DNA of 64,000 nt, taken from contig NZ_CAMIGN010000003.1 of NCBI RefSeq assembly GCF_946221935.1, forward strand, positions 62,001 to 126,000, given 5' to 3'. The position numbers and the translations under genes are program-made. This DNA comes from an uncultured Corynebacterium sp. (GTDB lineage Bacteria; Actinomycetota; Actinomycetes; Mycobacteriales; Mycobacteriaceae). Below are positions 27,390-36,338 of this stretch, piece after piece (position 1 is the stretch's first letter; each line of letters begins with the position of its first letter). Below the pieces are notes generated by a model. That model did not search any database. It saw nothing but the letters and a program-made list of their open reading frames with translations, and had not been told where the DNA came from.

Positions 27390-29189
27390 TTATTCTGCGA
27401 CATTATCAGCCGCAGGGGCGTCCTTCAGTTCAAGCAGTGCTTGGTTCTTTGTGACGCCATCACCGCTTCCGACGCTCAGCGACTGCACCACACCGGACTT
27501 GTGCGCCTTGACGGCATTTTCCATCTTCATGGCTTCAAGAACCAGCAGTACGTCGTCCTCGGCCACTTCGTCGCCCTCGGAAACCTCTACCTTGATTACG
27601 GTTCCCTGCATCGGGGAGGCCACGGTGTCTCCAGTGATTGCGATGTCCGCGGCGTCGGCGCGGCGCTTCTTCGCCCGGCTCACCGAACCGCGACCCGCTA
27701 GGATCTCGCCCGGCACGAGCACCTCCACGCGGCGCCCGTCGACCTCTACGACCAGCTTCTCCTTCGGCAGTTCATCTTCCGCAGAAGCTGCGAGTGGCTC
27801 TTCGTAGGCGGGTAGCTGGTTATCCCATTCCTCCTCGATCCAGCGTGTGTACACGCGGTAATTGCCGTCCTCAGCGACGAAAGCTGGATCAGCCAATGCA
27901 GCCTGGTGGAAGGGGATAACCGTCGGGATGCCCTCGACCTCGTACTCCTCCAGCGCGCGGAGCGAGCGCTGGATCGCCTCGGTGCGGTCGGCGCCGGTGA
28001 CGATTAGCTTTGCCAGCATGGAGTCGAACTGGCCGCCGATAACCGCTCCGGTCTCGATACCCGAATCCATACGCACACCGGGGCCTGCTGGCTCCCGGTA
28101 GGTCTGGATGCGTCCAGGTGCGGGCATGAAGTTATTGGCTGGGTCTTCGCCGTTGATTCGAAACTCGATCGCGTGGCCGTGGATTTCCGGATCTTCAGTG
28201 CGGGAGAGCGTCTCGCCACGGGCGATGCGGAATTGTTCGCGCACCAAATCCCAGCCGGTGACCTCTTCCGTTACGGGGTGCTCCACCTGGAGGCGAGTGT
28301 TCACTTCCAGGAAGCTGATGAGTCCATCGGAGCCAACTAGATATTCCACCGTTCCCGCGCCGTAATAGCCAGCCTCGCGGCAAATGGCCTTGGCGGAAGA
28401 GTAAATGCGCTCATTCTGCTCGTCGCTCAAGAAAGGGGCCGGAGCTTCCTCAATCAGCTTCTGAAAGCGGCGTTGGGCAGAGCAGTCGCGAGTGGACGCT
28501 ACAACCACATTGCCGTGCTTATCGGCAACAACTTGCGCTTCCACGTGGCGGGCGCGATCCAAGTAGCGTTCCACGAAACATTCGCCGCGGCCAAAGGCGG
28601 TGATGGCCTCGCGGGTAGCGGAGTCGAAGAGATCAGGGATCTCATCCATCGTGTAGGCAACCTTCATGCCGCGCCCACCACCGCCAAAGGCGGCCTTGAT
28701 GGCGATCGGTAGACCATGACGTTCTGCAAAGGCAGTCACCTCTGCGGCGTCCGCGACAGGCTCCTTAGTGCCCGGAGTCATAGGGGCGTCAACAGTAAGG
28801 GCGATATTGCGGGCCGTCACCTTATCGCCGAGCTTGCGAATCGCCTCAGGCGACGGGCCAATCCAGTTCAGACCAGCATCAATGACCGCCTGTGCGAAGT
28901 CCGCGTTCTCCGACAGAAAGCCGTACCCGGGGTGGACTGCATCGGCGCCCGATTTGCGAGCGGCGGCAAGGATCTTGTCGATATCCAGGTACGTCTCTGC
29001 AGAGGTCTGGCCGCTCAAAGCCAGGGCTTCATCAGCCATGCGTACAAATGGCGCGTCGGCGTCCGGATCCGCATAGACGGCAACGGTGGCGATGCCTTCG
29101 TCGCGCGCAGCCCGGATGACGCGCACTGCAATTTCACCGCGGTTGGCGATCAGTATCTTCGTCAAGGGAGCGGCGGTGCTGGAAGTCAC
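27390..29189 (-). CDS. accBC: Acyl-CoA carboxylase alpha subunit (biotin carboxylase + BCCP)
   Basis: A 599-aa two-part subunit. Residues 10-455 are biotin carboxylase: ILIANRGEIAVRVIRAARD, HPGYGFLSENADFA, the Gly-rich ATP loop AFGGGGRGMK, EVNTRLQVEHPVTE. The last 80 residues are the biotin carrier with EAMKMENA; Lys555 would be biotinylated by the BirA encoded 7 kb away. It supplies carboxybiotin to AccD beta subunits for malonyl- or methylmalonyl-CoA synthesis. GTG 29189 is preferred over TTG 29195 because AAAGGA is correctly spaced from the GTG. Confidence 0.95.
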   Translation of the reverse strand: MTSSTAAPLTKILIANRGEIAVRVIRAARDEGIATVAVYADPDADAPFVRMADEALALSGQTSAETYLDIDKILAAARKSGADAVHPGYGFLSENADFAQAVIDAGLNWIGPSPEAIRKLGDKVTARNIALTVDAPMTPGTKEPVADAAEVTAFAERHGLPIAIKAAFGGGGRGMKVAYTMDEIPDLFDSATREAITAFGRGECFVERYLDRARHVEAQVVADKHGNVVVASTRDCSAQRRFQKLIEEAPAPFLSDEQNERIYSSAKAICREAGYYGAGTVEYLVGSDGLISFLEVNTRLQVEHPVTEEVTGWDLVREQFRIARGETLSRTEDPEIHGHAIEFRINGEDPANNFMPAPGRIQTYREPAGPGVRMDSGIETGAVIGGQFDSMLAKLIVTGADRTEAIQRSLRALEEYEVEGIPTVIPFHQAALADPAFVAEDGNYRVYTRWIEEEWDNQLPAYEEPLAASAEDELPKEKLVVEVDGRRVEVLVPGEILAGRGSVSRAKKRRADAADIAITGDTVASPMQGTVIKVEVSEGDEVAEDDVLLVLEAMKMENAVKAHKSGVVQSLSVGSGDGVTKNQALLELKDAPAADNVAE

Positions 29190-29245
29190 GGGCAATCCTT
29201 TCGGGTAAATAATTAAAGGCTAGTTAATGAGGCTACACTGCGCGC

Positions 29246-30106
29246 TTAGCTGCGTTCGATGGGCACGCGCATCATATTTCCCCATTCGATCCACGAGCCA
29301 TCGTAAACGCGCACATCGTCCCATCCCAAGAGGAAACGCAAAACGAACCATTCGAGAGCTGCCCGGGCGCCGTTATTGCAATAGACAACGGTGGGGCGGC
29401 TGCGGTCGAGTTCAGCGTGATTGGCTTTGATGTCCTTAACCGAGCAGAAACGCGAGTTCGCCAGTAGCGAGGAATCCGCACGCAGGTTTACTGCTCCCGG
29501 TACGTGGCCATTGCGGCGAATGGGGTAGCCCGGCAGCGTCACTTCGCCGGTGTACTCTTCTGTGTTTCGCAGGTCGATTACTTGGGAGCCTTCGAACTTC
29601 GTGCGTAGCTCGTCGACGAAGATGCGGTTTGTGTGATCGTTGCGACGGGAAGCCACGGCGTAGCCAGGCGGGTGGGGGACATCATCCACGGCGTAGGAGA
29701 TTTCCCGTTCCTCCTGCATCCAAGCGTCGCGTCCGCCGTCCAGGATGCGCACGTCGGGGTGGCCGAAGAGTTCGAAGACCCATAGCGCATAGATAGCCCA
29801 CAGGTTGGCGTGGTCGCCGTAGAAGACCACGGTGTCGTCCCGGCTGATGCCCAGACGGTCCATGAGCTTTTCGAATTCCCGGGATCCAATAAGGTCACGC
29901 CACACCGGGTCGGAAAGATCTTCGTACCACTTCAAGCGCACTGCGGTGGGAATGTGACCAATATCGTAGAGCAGTGAATCCGCGTCTACTTCTACGACCT
30001 TCAGGCCGGGGGTGCCTAGCTTTGCTCCTAGCCACGCGTTCGTGACCAGCTTGTTTGGGTGGGCATATTGCTTCAGCTGAGGGCTGGGGTCGAACTCGAT
30101 TCCCAT
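29246..30106 (-). CDS. sseA: Rhodanese-family sulfurtransferase SseA
   Basis: A 286-aa protein with two rhodanese domains. The N-terminal domain lacks a catalytic Cys (VVFYGDHANLWA); the C-terminal domain carries Cys243 in VYCNNGARAALEWFVL. VDADSLLYDIGHIPTAVRLKWYEDL and HVPGAVNLRADSSLL are typical of the thiosulfate/3-mercaptopyruvate sulfurtransferase group. The active loop CNNGARA differs from CRKGVTA or CGSGVTA, so the donor is uncertain. sseA next to accBC is a conserved corynebacterial/mycobacterial neighbourhood. Confidence 0.9.
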   Translation of the reverse strand: MGIEFDPSPQLKQYAHPNKLVTNAWLGAKLGTPGLKVVEVDADSLLYDIGHIPTAVRLKWYEDLSDPVWRDLIGSREFEKLMDRLGISRDDTVVFYGDHANLWAIYALWVFELFGHPDVRILDGGRDAWMQEEREISYAVDDVPHPPGYAVASRRNDHTNRIFVDELRTKFEGSQVIDLRNTEEYTGEVTLPGYPIRRNGHVPGAVNLRADSSLLANSRFCSVKDIKANHAELDRSRPTVVYCNNGARAALEWFVLRFLLGWDDVRVYDGSWIEWGNMMRVPIERS

Positions 30107-30256
30107 GAATTACCTGCCTTTCGATCGAATGAAAGTCTAGCGCTTTAGATCACACTTATCTTCCACTGCCGTGTGGGCCAAGTGATCGTAGAATTATGTT
30201 GTTGGCTAAACATGGCCATACGCACTGCATTTTTACTTCTAGAGCTAGGGGAAACC

Positions 30257-31321
30257 GTGCACAAGAACATTGTTGTCTTTGAGGTTCAGGGCGGAAACGA
30301 CAAGGGTGAGGACGGCCACCGCCGCGACACCATGCCGATCGTTGAGGCTATCCGCGAGAAGGGTTGGGGGGCCGAAGTTGTCTACTTCGACCCGGAGAAA
30401 GCCGACGAGATTTACGACGAGGTTGCTGCGACCTACGATGCCTACATTTCCCGCGTTAACCCGGGCCACATTCCCGGCGGCGAAAAGGGCTACTTCGACA
30501 TGCTGACCAAACTGACGGAGCAATCTGGCCTGGTTGGTATGTCCACCCCGGCTGAGATGATGGCATATGGCGCAAAGGATGCGCTGGTGAAGTTGAACGA
30601 CACCGACCTGGTGCCGGACGATACCGCCGCTTACTACGATGTCGATTCCTTCCACAAGACCTTCCCCACCTCTTTGTCTTATGGCGAGCGCGTGCTGAAG
30701 CAGAACCGTGGCTCCACTGGCTCTGGTATCTGGCGCGTGCAGCTGGAGGATAAGCAGCTGGCCGAGTCCATCGAGCCGGGTACCGCCCTGCCTATGGACA
30801 CCAAGCTGAAGTGCACCGAGGCTGTAGACAACCACACCGAGGTTCGCGAGCTCGGCGACTTCATGGATTTCTGTGACCAGTACATCGTTGGCGACAACGG
30901 CATGCTGGTGGACATGCGCTTCATGCCGCGCATCGTCGAGGGTGAGATCCGCATTCTGCTGGTTGGTCCGCACCCTGTGTTTGTGGTTCACAAGAAGCCG
31001 GCCGAGGGCGGCGACGCGTTCTCTGCAACTCTGTTCTCTGGCGCCAAGTACACCTACCAGAAGCCGGAGGAGTGGCAGGAGCTGGTGGACATGTTCGCCG
31101 AGGCTCGCCCGGTTATCGCTGAGAAACTGGGGGGCGACAACATCCCGCTGATCTGGACTGCCGACTTCATGCTCGCCGATGACGATGAGACGGGTGAGGA
31201 CACCTACGTTCTGGGCGAGATCAACTGCTCCTGTGTGGGCTTCACCTCTGAGCTGGACATGGGTATCCAGCAGCTGGTTGCCGAAGAGGCCATCAAGCGC
31301 GTCGAGGAAAAGCACGCCTAA
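30257..31321 (+). CDS. Cj0069-family, ATP-grasp-like protein
   Basis: A 354-aa protein resembling the Cj0069 family: HKNIVVFEVQGGNDKGEDGHRRDTMPIVEAIREKGW at the start, YISRVNPGHIPGGEKGYFDML, KQNRGSTGSGIWRVQL and the late EINCSCVGFTSELDMGIQQLV. The pattern of a Lys/Gly-rich loop and Asp/Glu/Asn metal-site residues (WTADFML, LGEINCS) resembles ATP-grasp ligases such as glutathione synthetase. The reaction is unknown. The GTG at 30257 has AGGGGAA 4-5 nt upstream and matches the domain start; the longer frame to 30173 is unlikely. Confidence 0.75.
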   Translation: MHKNIVVFEVQGGNDKGEDGHRRDTMPIVEAIREKGWGAEVVYFDPEKADEIYDEVAATYDAYISRVNPGHIPGGEKGYFDMLTKLTEQSGLVGMSTPAEMMAYGAKDALVKLNDTDLVPDDTAAYYDVDSFHKTFPTSLSYGERVLKQNRGSTGSGIWRVQLEDKQLAESIEPGTALPMDTKLKCTEAVDNHTEVRELGDFMDFCDQYIVGDNGMLVDMRFMPRIVEGEIRILLVGPHPVFVVHKKPAEGGDAFSATLFSGAKYTYQKPEEWQELVDMFAEARPVIAEKLGGDNIPLIWTADFMLADDDETGEDTYVLGEINCSCVGFTSELDMGIQQLVAEEAIKRVEEKHA

Positions 31322-31384
31322 ATACCAACTGACGTTTTGGCGTCAAAAAATGTTTGTTTAGCAACATAGATCGTCGCGAGGCGT

Positions 31385-31410
31385 TAGGGTGAGGTGCATC
31401 ACAGCACCTC
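31385..31410 (+). promoter_or_regulatory. GlxR/CRP-like operator and palindrome upstream of prpD
   Basis: GGTGA-N6-TCACA at 31388-31403 matches the GlxR/CRP consensus TGTGA-N6-TCACA at nine of ten fixed positions. It overlaps a -10-like TAGGGT (31385-31390), a location that would favour repression. A second perfect palindrome AGGTGC-ATCACA-GCACCT (31392-31409) overlaps it and could be a separate operator or a hairpin in the 5' leader. Confidence 0.5.
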
Positions 31411-31437
31411 CATCCCTGAAAGGACCTAACCCCCGCG

Positions 31438-32934
31438 ATGATTAACCACGACGTTCGCGTCCACCCCTCGGCGGACGACTTTCCGCAGGAAGAACACCTC
31501 GCCTGGAAGGTTGCGCAGGTCGCCGCCGACCCGGTCGAGGTGCCGCAAGACACCGCGGACATGGTGGTCAACCGCATCATCGATAATGCGGCCGTCGCTG
31601 CCGCATCCATTCTGCGTCGTCCCGTCTCGTCGGCGCGCAGTCAGGCGCTGTGCCACTCCGGTCCCAGCGCCGTTTTTGGTACTGACGCCACAGTTTCCCC
31701 CGAATGGGCTGCCTGGGCTAACGGCGTGGCGGTGCGTGAGCTAGATTTTCACGATACTTTCCTAGCCGCCGAGTATTCCCACCCTGGCGATAACATTCCG
31801 CCGATCCTGGCTGTTGCACAAGCCCGTGGCCTGGGAGGGCGCGATCTGATCCGCGGCATCGCAACGGGCTATGAGATCCAGGTGGATCTGGTCAAGGGAA
31901 TTTCCCTCCATAAGCACAAGATCGATCACGTGGCTCACCTGGGGCCGTCTGCGGCTGCAGGTATCGGCACCTCGTTGCGGCTGGACCCACAAGTGATTTA
32001 CCAAGCCGTCGGGCAGGCGCTGCACACCACCACGGCTACTCGTCAGTCACGCAAGGGACTAATCAGTTCGTGGAAGGCTCACGCGCCGGCCTTCGCCGGG
32101 AAGATGGCCGTGGAGGCTGTCGACCGCGCCATGCGCGGCGAGGGTGCGCCAGCGCCGATTTGGGAAGGCGAAGACGGTGTGATCGCTTGGCTGCTGGACG
32201 GCCCGGATGCGCACTACGTTGTGCCCCTGCCGGAACCGGGAGAGCCGAAGCGGGCGATCCTTGATACCTACACCAAGGAGCACTCCGCGGAGTACCAGTC
32301 CCAGGCGCCGATCGACCTGGCCCGCCGGATGCGCGACAGGATCGGCGACCTCAGCCAGGTGGAGAGCATTGTCCTGCACACCAGCCATCACACCCACTAC
32401 GTGATCGGTACCGGCTCGGGCGACCCGCAGAAGTTCGACCCCACTGCGTCGCGCGAGACGTTGGATCACTCCGTGATGTACATCTTCGCCGTCGCCTTGG
32501 AGGACGGCGAGTGGCATCACGAACGCTCCTATGCGCCAGAACGTGCTCAGCGCCCGGAGACCGTCGAGCTATGGCGCAAGATTTCCACAGTGGAAGATCC
32601 GGAGTGGACCCGCCGCTATCACTCCACCGACCCGGCGGAGAAGGCCTTCGGCTGCAAAGCAGTGGTCACTCTGCGCGATGGCACCGAGATCGTTGACGAG
32701 CTGGCCGTGGCGGATGCGCATCCGCTGGGAGCCCGCCCCTTCGGTCGCACCGACTACATAGCCAAGTTCCGCACCTTGGCTGAGGGAGTGGTGGACGAGG
32801 TGGAGCAGGATCGCTTCCTGGCCGTCGCTGAAGCCACTGCCGACCTGGCACCCGGCGAGCTCGGCCAGCTGAACCTAGTGGTCAGCGACGACGTGCTCGC
32901 ACGCGCCCCGCAGATCCCCGGCGGCATTTTCTAA
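31438..32934 (+). CDS. prpD: 2-methylcitrate dehydratase PrpD
   Basis: A 498-aa MmgE/PrpD-family enzyme that dehydrates 2-methylcitrate in propionyl-CoA breakdown. Family features: TADMVVNRIIDNAAVAAASI, ANGVAVRELDFHDTFLAAEYSHPGDNIPPILAVAQ, LGPSAAAGIGTSLRLDPQVIYQAVGQALHTTTATRQSRKG and AFAGKMAVEAVDRAMRGEGAP. ATG 31438 follows GGACC-type purine-rich sequence. It heads a prpD-prpC pair; the methylisocitrate lyase gene prpB, found between them in the C. glutamicum operon, is absent here. Confidence 0.95.
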   Translation: MINHDVRVHPSADDFPQEEHLAWKVAQVAADPVEVPQDTADMVVNRIIDNAAVAAASILRRPVSSARSQALCHSGPSAVFGTDATVSPEWAAWANGVAVRELDFHDTFLAAEYSHPGDNIPPILAVAQARGLGGRDLIRGIATGYEIQVDLVKGISLHKHKIDHVAHLGPSAAAGIGTSLRLDPQVIYQAVGQALHTTTATRQSRKGLISSWKAHAPAFAGKMAVEAVDRAMRGEGAPAPIWEGEDGVIAWLLDGPDAHYVVPLPEPGEPKRAILDTYTKEHSAEYQSQAPIDLARRMRDRIGDLSQVESIVLHTSHHTHYVIGTGSGDPQKFDPTASRETLDHSVMYIFAVALEDGEWHHERSYAPERAQRPETVELWRKISTVEDPEWTRRYHSTDPAEKAFGCKAVVTLRDGTEIVDELAVADAHPLGARPFGRTDYIAKFRTLAEGVVDEVEQDRFLAVAEATADLAPGELGQLNLVVSDDVLARAPQIPGGIF

Positions 32935-32953
32935 CTCGAAAGGACACCTCACC

Positions 32954-34186
32954 ATGACTAAGCCCATCAAGGTTTCTAACGCACCCTTCGACCGCGGACG
33001 CACCAACTTCACCACGCCCCGCGCCCAATCTAACAAGACGTCCAACGCCACAGGCACTGAAAAGAACATCAACAAGGGCCTTAACGGTGTGGTCGTGGAT
33101 ACCTCCGGTATCTCAAAGGTAAACCCGGAGACCAACTCACTGACCTACCGTGGCTATCCCGTGGAAGAATTGGCCGAGCACTGCACCTTTGAGGACGTTG
33201 CCTATCTTTTGTGGAACGGTGAACTTCCGGACTTCCGCGAGTTAGAACAATTCCGCCAGCGCGAGCGCGCCCTGCGTCCGATCGACCGCAGCATGCTGGA
33301 CCTCATCAATTCCCTGCCCAAGACCGCGCACCCCATGGATGTGCTGCGCACAGCGGTGAGTGTGTTCGGCACCGAGGATCTCAACGCGGACGACCGCGAC
33401 CCGGACACGGTACGCCGCACAGGGCTGACTCTGTTGGCGAAGCTGCCAACGATTGTCGCCTACGACCTGCGTCGCCGGAAGAACCTGGAGTACATTCCGC
33501 CATCCCGGGACCGCGATATTGCCGAGAACTTCCTCTACATGTGCTTCGGAGACGAAGAGGGGAGCCCGGCCAATAACCGCGATGACGTGGAAGCATTTGA
33601 TCAGTCACTTACTCTGTACGCGGAGCATGGCTTTAATGCTTCCACGTTCACCGGGCGCGTCATCAGCTCCACTATGAGCGATGTGTACTCCGCAGTCACT
33701 GGAGCCATCGGTGCACTCAAGGGGCCGCTGCATGGCGGTGCGAACGAGGCTGTGATGCACAACTTCCTTGCTGTCGACGACCCAGCCACCGCTGAACAGT
33801 GGGTACTCGATCAGTGCGATGCGAAGAATAAGATCATGGGCTTCGGCCACCGCGTGTATAAGAAGGGCGATTCGCGCGTGCCGACCATGGAGGCCGCTAT
33901 GCGTCGCACCGCCGCCAACCACGATGGCCAACGCTGGGTCGACATGTACGACAACATGCAAAAGGCAATGGATCAGCGCACCGGTATTCAGCCCAACTTG
34001 GACTTCCCAGCTGGGCCGACTTACTACATGCTGGGCATCGATATTCCGTTCTTCACCCCGATCTTCGTGCTGGCCCGCGTCGTTGGCTGGACCGCCCACA
34101 TCGTGGAGCAGAATGCGGATAATGCCCTCATCCGCCCTCTATCTAGCTATGTCGGCCCAGAGCAGCGCTCCGTCAAGGCCGACTAG
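32954..34186 (+). CDS. prpC: 2-methylcitrate synthase / citrate synthase PrpC
   Basis: A 410-aa type I/II-like small citrate synthase. KGLNGVVVDTSGISKVNPETNSLTYRGYPVEELAE is the usual 2-methylcitrate synthase N-terminus; the active-site residues are in GPLHGGANEAVM (His), GFGHRVYKKGDSR (His) and FPAGPTYYMLGIDIPFFTPIF (Asp/Arg region). It condenses propionyl-CoA with oxaloacetate. The gene begins 19 nt after prpD with GAAAGGA upstream. Its stop overlaps the convergent maf stop by 4 nt. A 50-residue Thr/Asn-rich N-terminal extension is present. Confidence 0.92.
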   Translation: MTKPIKVSNAPFDRGRTNFTTPRAQSNKTSNATGTEKNINKGLNGVVVDTSGISKVNPETNSLTYRGYPVEELAEHCTFEDVAYLLWNGELPDFRELEQFRQRERALRPIDRSMLDLINSLPKTAHPMDVLRTAVSVFGTEDLNADDRDPDTVRRTGLTLLAKLPTIVAYDLRRRKNLEYIPPSRDRDIAENFLYMCFGDEEGSPANNRDDVEAFDQSLTLYAEHGFNASTFTGRVISSTMSDVYSAVTGAIGALKGPLHGGANEAVMHNFLAVDDPATAEQWVLDQCDAKNKIMGFGHRVYKKGDSRVPTMEAAMRRTAANHDGQRWVDMYDNMQKAMDQRTGIQPNLDFPAGPTYYMLGIDIPFFTPIFVLARVVGWTAHIVEQNADNALIRPLSSYVGPEQRSVKAD

Positions 34187-34767
34187 TCCCACAGGTCGGA
34201 GAAGTCATAGCCGAAGCTTGCCAACCCGCGGCGTAGCGCGGGTAGTGAAAGCCCAATCACGGCGGACGGGTGGCCGTCGATACTCTCGATAAACCACCCG
34301 CCGAGCGCTTCCAGAGTGAAAGCGCCCGCGCACTCCAATGGCTCTCCCGTGGCAGCATAAGCCTCGATGGCACGATCGGATACGTCGGCGAATTGGATCG
34401 TAGTGGCAACTACTTCCTCGTAAAGCTGACCCGTAGCGGCGTCAATTAGCGCATGCCCTGTAATAAGCTCCGCGCGCTTCCCGCGCTGCTGGCGCCACCG
34501 CCGCACCGTCTCTTCGTGCGTGTGCGGTTTGCCCTGGAGCTCCCCGTCGATGAGCAGCATGCTATCGCCGCCCAAGACCAGCTCTCCCTCGACCGCTTGC
34601 GCCTTGGCGGTGGCCAGATGCTGTACGTACTCAGCAGGGGAGGGGTTCACCAGTTTTGCTACCGCAGCCTCCTCGTCCACGCCCGGTGCGACCTTGCGCG
34701 GGTAGACCCCGGCGGCGTTCAGTACCTTCTCGCGGGCGGGCGAGGTGCTGGCCAGAGTGAGTTTCAT
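34183..34767 (-). CDS. maf: Maf family nucleotide pyrophosphatase
   Basis: A 194-aa Maf/YhdE-type protein that hydrolyses non-canonical or excess nucleoside triphosphates. LASTSPAREKVLNAAGV, VDEEAAV, LGGDSMLLIDGELQGKP and TGHALIDAATGQ are family motifs, with the substrate-binding Arg/Glu/Lys residues in place. ATG 34767 gives the family-typical start; the open frame upstream is overlap with accE. It is the last gene of the accD-accE-maf unit, the same order as in other mycolata. Confidence 0.9.
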   Translation of the reverse strand: MKLTLASTSPAREKVLNAAGVYPRKVAPGVDEEAAVAKLVNPSPAEYVQHLATAKAQAVEGELVLGGDSMLLIDGELQGKPHTHEETVRRWRQQRGKRAELITGHALIDAATGQLYEEVVATTIQFADVSDRAIEAYAATGEPLECAGAFTLEALGGWFIESIDGHPSAVIGLSLPALRRGLASFGYDFSDLWD

Positions 34768-34783
34768 ATTTCTCGCCCTGCCA

Positions 34784-34978
34784 CTAGCCTCGCGGCATCC
34801 GCGGATTGCGGAAAGCCCCCGGGTTACCGTGTGGCATCTCGCGCCCATAGTGCCCGCGGGTGTCGGGCTTAGCGTCGCGCAGTGCTGCGGCTTCGGCCGC
34901 TAGGTCGTCCACGATAAGTTGCAGCGCCCGGGTCTCTACCTCGTTCGGATTGCCCTTGATCACCTGAAAGTCTGTCAC
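34784..34978 (-). CDS. accE: Acyl-CoA carboxylase epsilon subunit
   Basis: A 64-aa protein starting at a GTG (34978) with TAGGAG 8 nt upstream. The N-terminal DFQVIKGNPNEVETRALQLIVDDLAAEA is typical of AccE (PF13822), a small subunit that stabilises actinobacterial AccA-AccD carboxylases. The C-terminal part is Gly/Pro/Arg-rich (HYGREMPHGNPGAFRNPRMPRG). It sits 10 nt after accD and 16 nt before maf. Too short for many gene finders, but supported by ribosome-binding site, motif and context. Confidence 0.85.
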   Translation of the reverse strand: MTDFQVIKGNPNEVETRALQLIVDDLAAEAAALRDAKPDTRGHYGREMPHGNPGAFRNPRMPRG

Positions 34979-34988
34979 GCGCTTACTC

Positions 34989-36338
34989 CTAGAACGGCAG
35001 GTTGTCGTGCTTGCGCGGATAGCCATCCTCGGCCTTGCGCTCCACCAGGCGCAGCCCGTCGATAATGCGGACGCGGGTCTCCGACGGGGGAATCACGGCG
35101 TCGACCAAGCCCCGTTCGGCGGCGGAGTAGGGCTCCGCTTGGTAGCTATCGTCCTGTGCAATTTGTGCCGTGGGCCATGCGTAGACCAGGTCGGTACCCA
35201 GGCGCTTGGCCCCTAGCGAGAGGTACGCATCCCCGAAAGCCTTGCGGGTAATCACCGCGATCTTGCCGACGGATGCCGTTGCGGTCACTCCGATAAGTTT
35301 CGCGGTGCGGCGGAAGAGCGCGTCGGGTGCGTAGCCAACGGAGTCTACGAAGGTCACCAGGGGTACGTTGAATGCGTCGCAGAAGCGGATGAAACGCGCG
35401 GCCTTCTCGGCTGCCGTGGCATCGATCGCTCCTGCTTGTTGCTCAGGTTGGTTCGCAATGACGCCCACATTCCGGCCGCCGACCCGCGCCAGTGCCGTAA
35501 TCAGGTTCGGTGCGTGGAACTTCTGCAGCTCTACTACGGTGTTAGCATCTACTACCCGGTTTAGAACCGCGTGCATGTCATAGGCCTGCGAGTCGGAGTC
35601 CGGGATGAGGTTGTCCAGCTCGCCGGCCTCTGCCTCGCCGTCTTCGCCGCGCAGGGGGAGTGCACGGTTATTGCTGGGCAGGTACCCCAGGATGTCCGCG
35701 ACGAGTCCCAGTGCGGAGGCATCGTCCTCGGCGTAGAGGTGGGCGGTGCCGTCTGCGGCGTCAGCAACGAGACCGCCTGCGTTCTTGACGGCAACGACGA
35801 TGTCGGACAGAACTACCGAGTGCACCAGCGCGCCACTGGTGGGGCCGGCGACGAGAGCGATCTGCGGAACCACGCCGGAGAGCTTGGCCTGCAGGCTGTG
35901 GATGCGGGAGAAGTACTCCAGCGCGGTAATGCCCTCGTGCGGGCGGGCGCCGGTGCCCTCGTAGATGCCGATCAGCGGGGTGCCGGACTTCACTGCCAGT
36001 TCCATGACTTTCAGGATCTTCTCGCCGGCGGTCTCACCAATCTGGCCGTCGAAGAGGGTTGCATCCTGTGAAAATACGCAGACGGGGCGGCCGTCGATGG
36101 TGCCGTAGCCGGCGACGATTCCATCGGTAACGGGGCGGAACTTATCGGCCTTAAATGCGGTCGCGCGGTGGCGGGCGAGTGCGTCGGTCTCCACGAAGCT
36201 ACCGGCGTCCAATAGTGCGTCCACGCGGCGACGAGCGCGCGGGATCTCGTCTCCCTGCGGCTTGTGGGTCTCCGCCAGGCGATCGCGGAGGTCGGCGATC
36301 TTCCCGGCGGTGGTCGATGTGTCGGTGGTAGAGCTCAT
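34989..36338 (-). CDS. accD: Divergent acyl-CoA carboxylase beta subunit (AccD-like)
   Basis: A 449-aa carboxyltransferase homologue, about 70-100 residues shorter than usual for this family (520-545). It keeps GYGTIDGRPVCVFSQDATLFDGQIGE, AARFIRFCDAFNVPLV and ITRKAF, WPTAQIA and AAERGLVDAVIPPSETR. Several segments expected from AccD5/DtsR are missing or changed: the ITGPDV-KTVTGE-ELGGA block after VVAVKN, PGFLPG (here VGYAPDA), and about 30 residues after TAQIA. Catalytic activity is therefore doubtful; it may be a structural or regulatory paralogue. ATG 36338 has TATTAT 7 nt upstream; ATG 36347 is an alternative. Confidence 0.8.
   Translation of the reverse strand: MSSTTDTSTTAGKIADLRDRLAETHKPQGDEIPRARRRVDALLDAGSFVETDALARHRATAFKADKFRPVTDGIVAGYGTIDGRPVCVFSQDATLFDGQIGETAGEKILKVMELAVKSGTPLIGIYEGTGARPHEGITALEYFSRIHSLQAKLSGVVPQIALVAGPTSGALVHSVVLSDIVVAVKNAGGLVADAADGTAHLYAEDDASALGLVADILGYLPSNNRALPLRGEDGEAEAGELDNLIPDSDSQAYDMHAVLNRVVDANTVVELQKFHAPNLITALARVGGRNVGVIANQPEQQAGAIDATAAEKAARFIRFCDAFNVPLVTFVDSVGYAPDALFRRTAKLIGVTATASVGKIAVITRKAFGDAYLSLGAKRLGTDLVYAWPTAQIAQDDSYQAEPYSAAERGLVDAVIPPSETRVRIIDGLRLVERKAEDGYPRKHDNLPF

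Noticed and set aside
31330..31352. TGACG-TTTTGG-CGTCA hairpin after the Cj0069-like gene as a terminator
   Set aside because: The stem is only 5 bp and is followed by A's, not T's, on the coding strand; on the other strand no gene needs ending here. It may be an operator half-palindrome, but evidence is thin.
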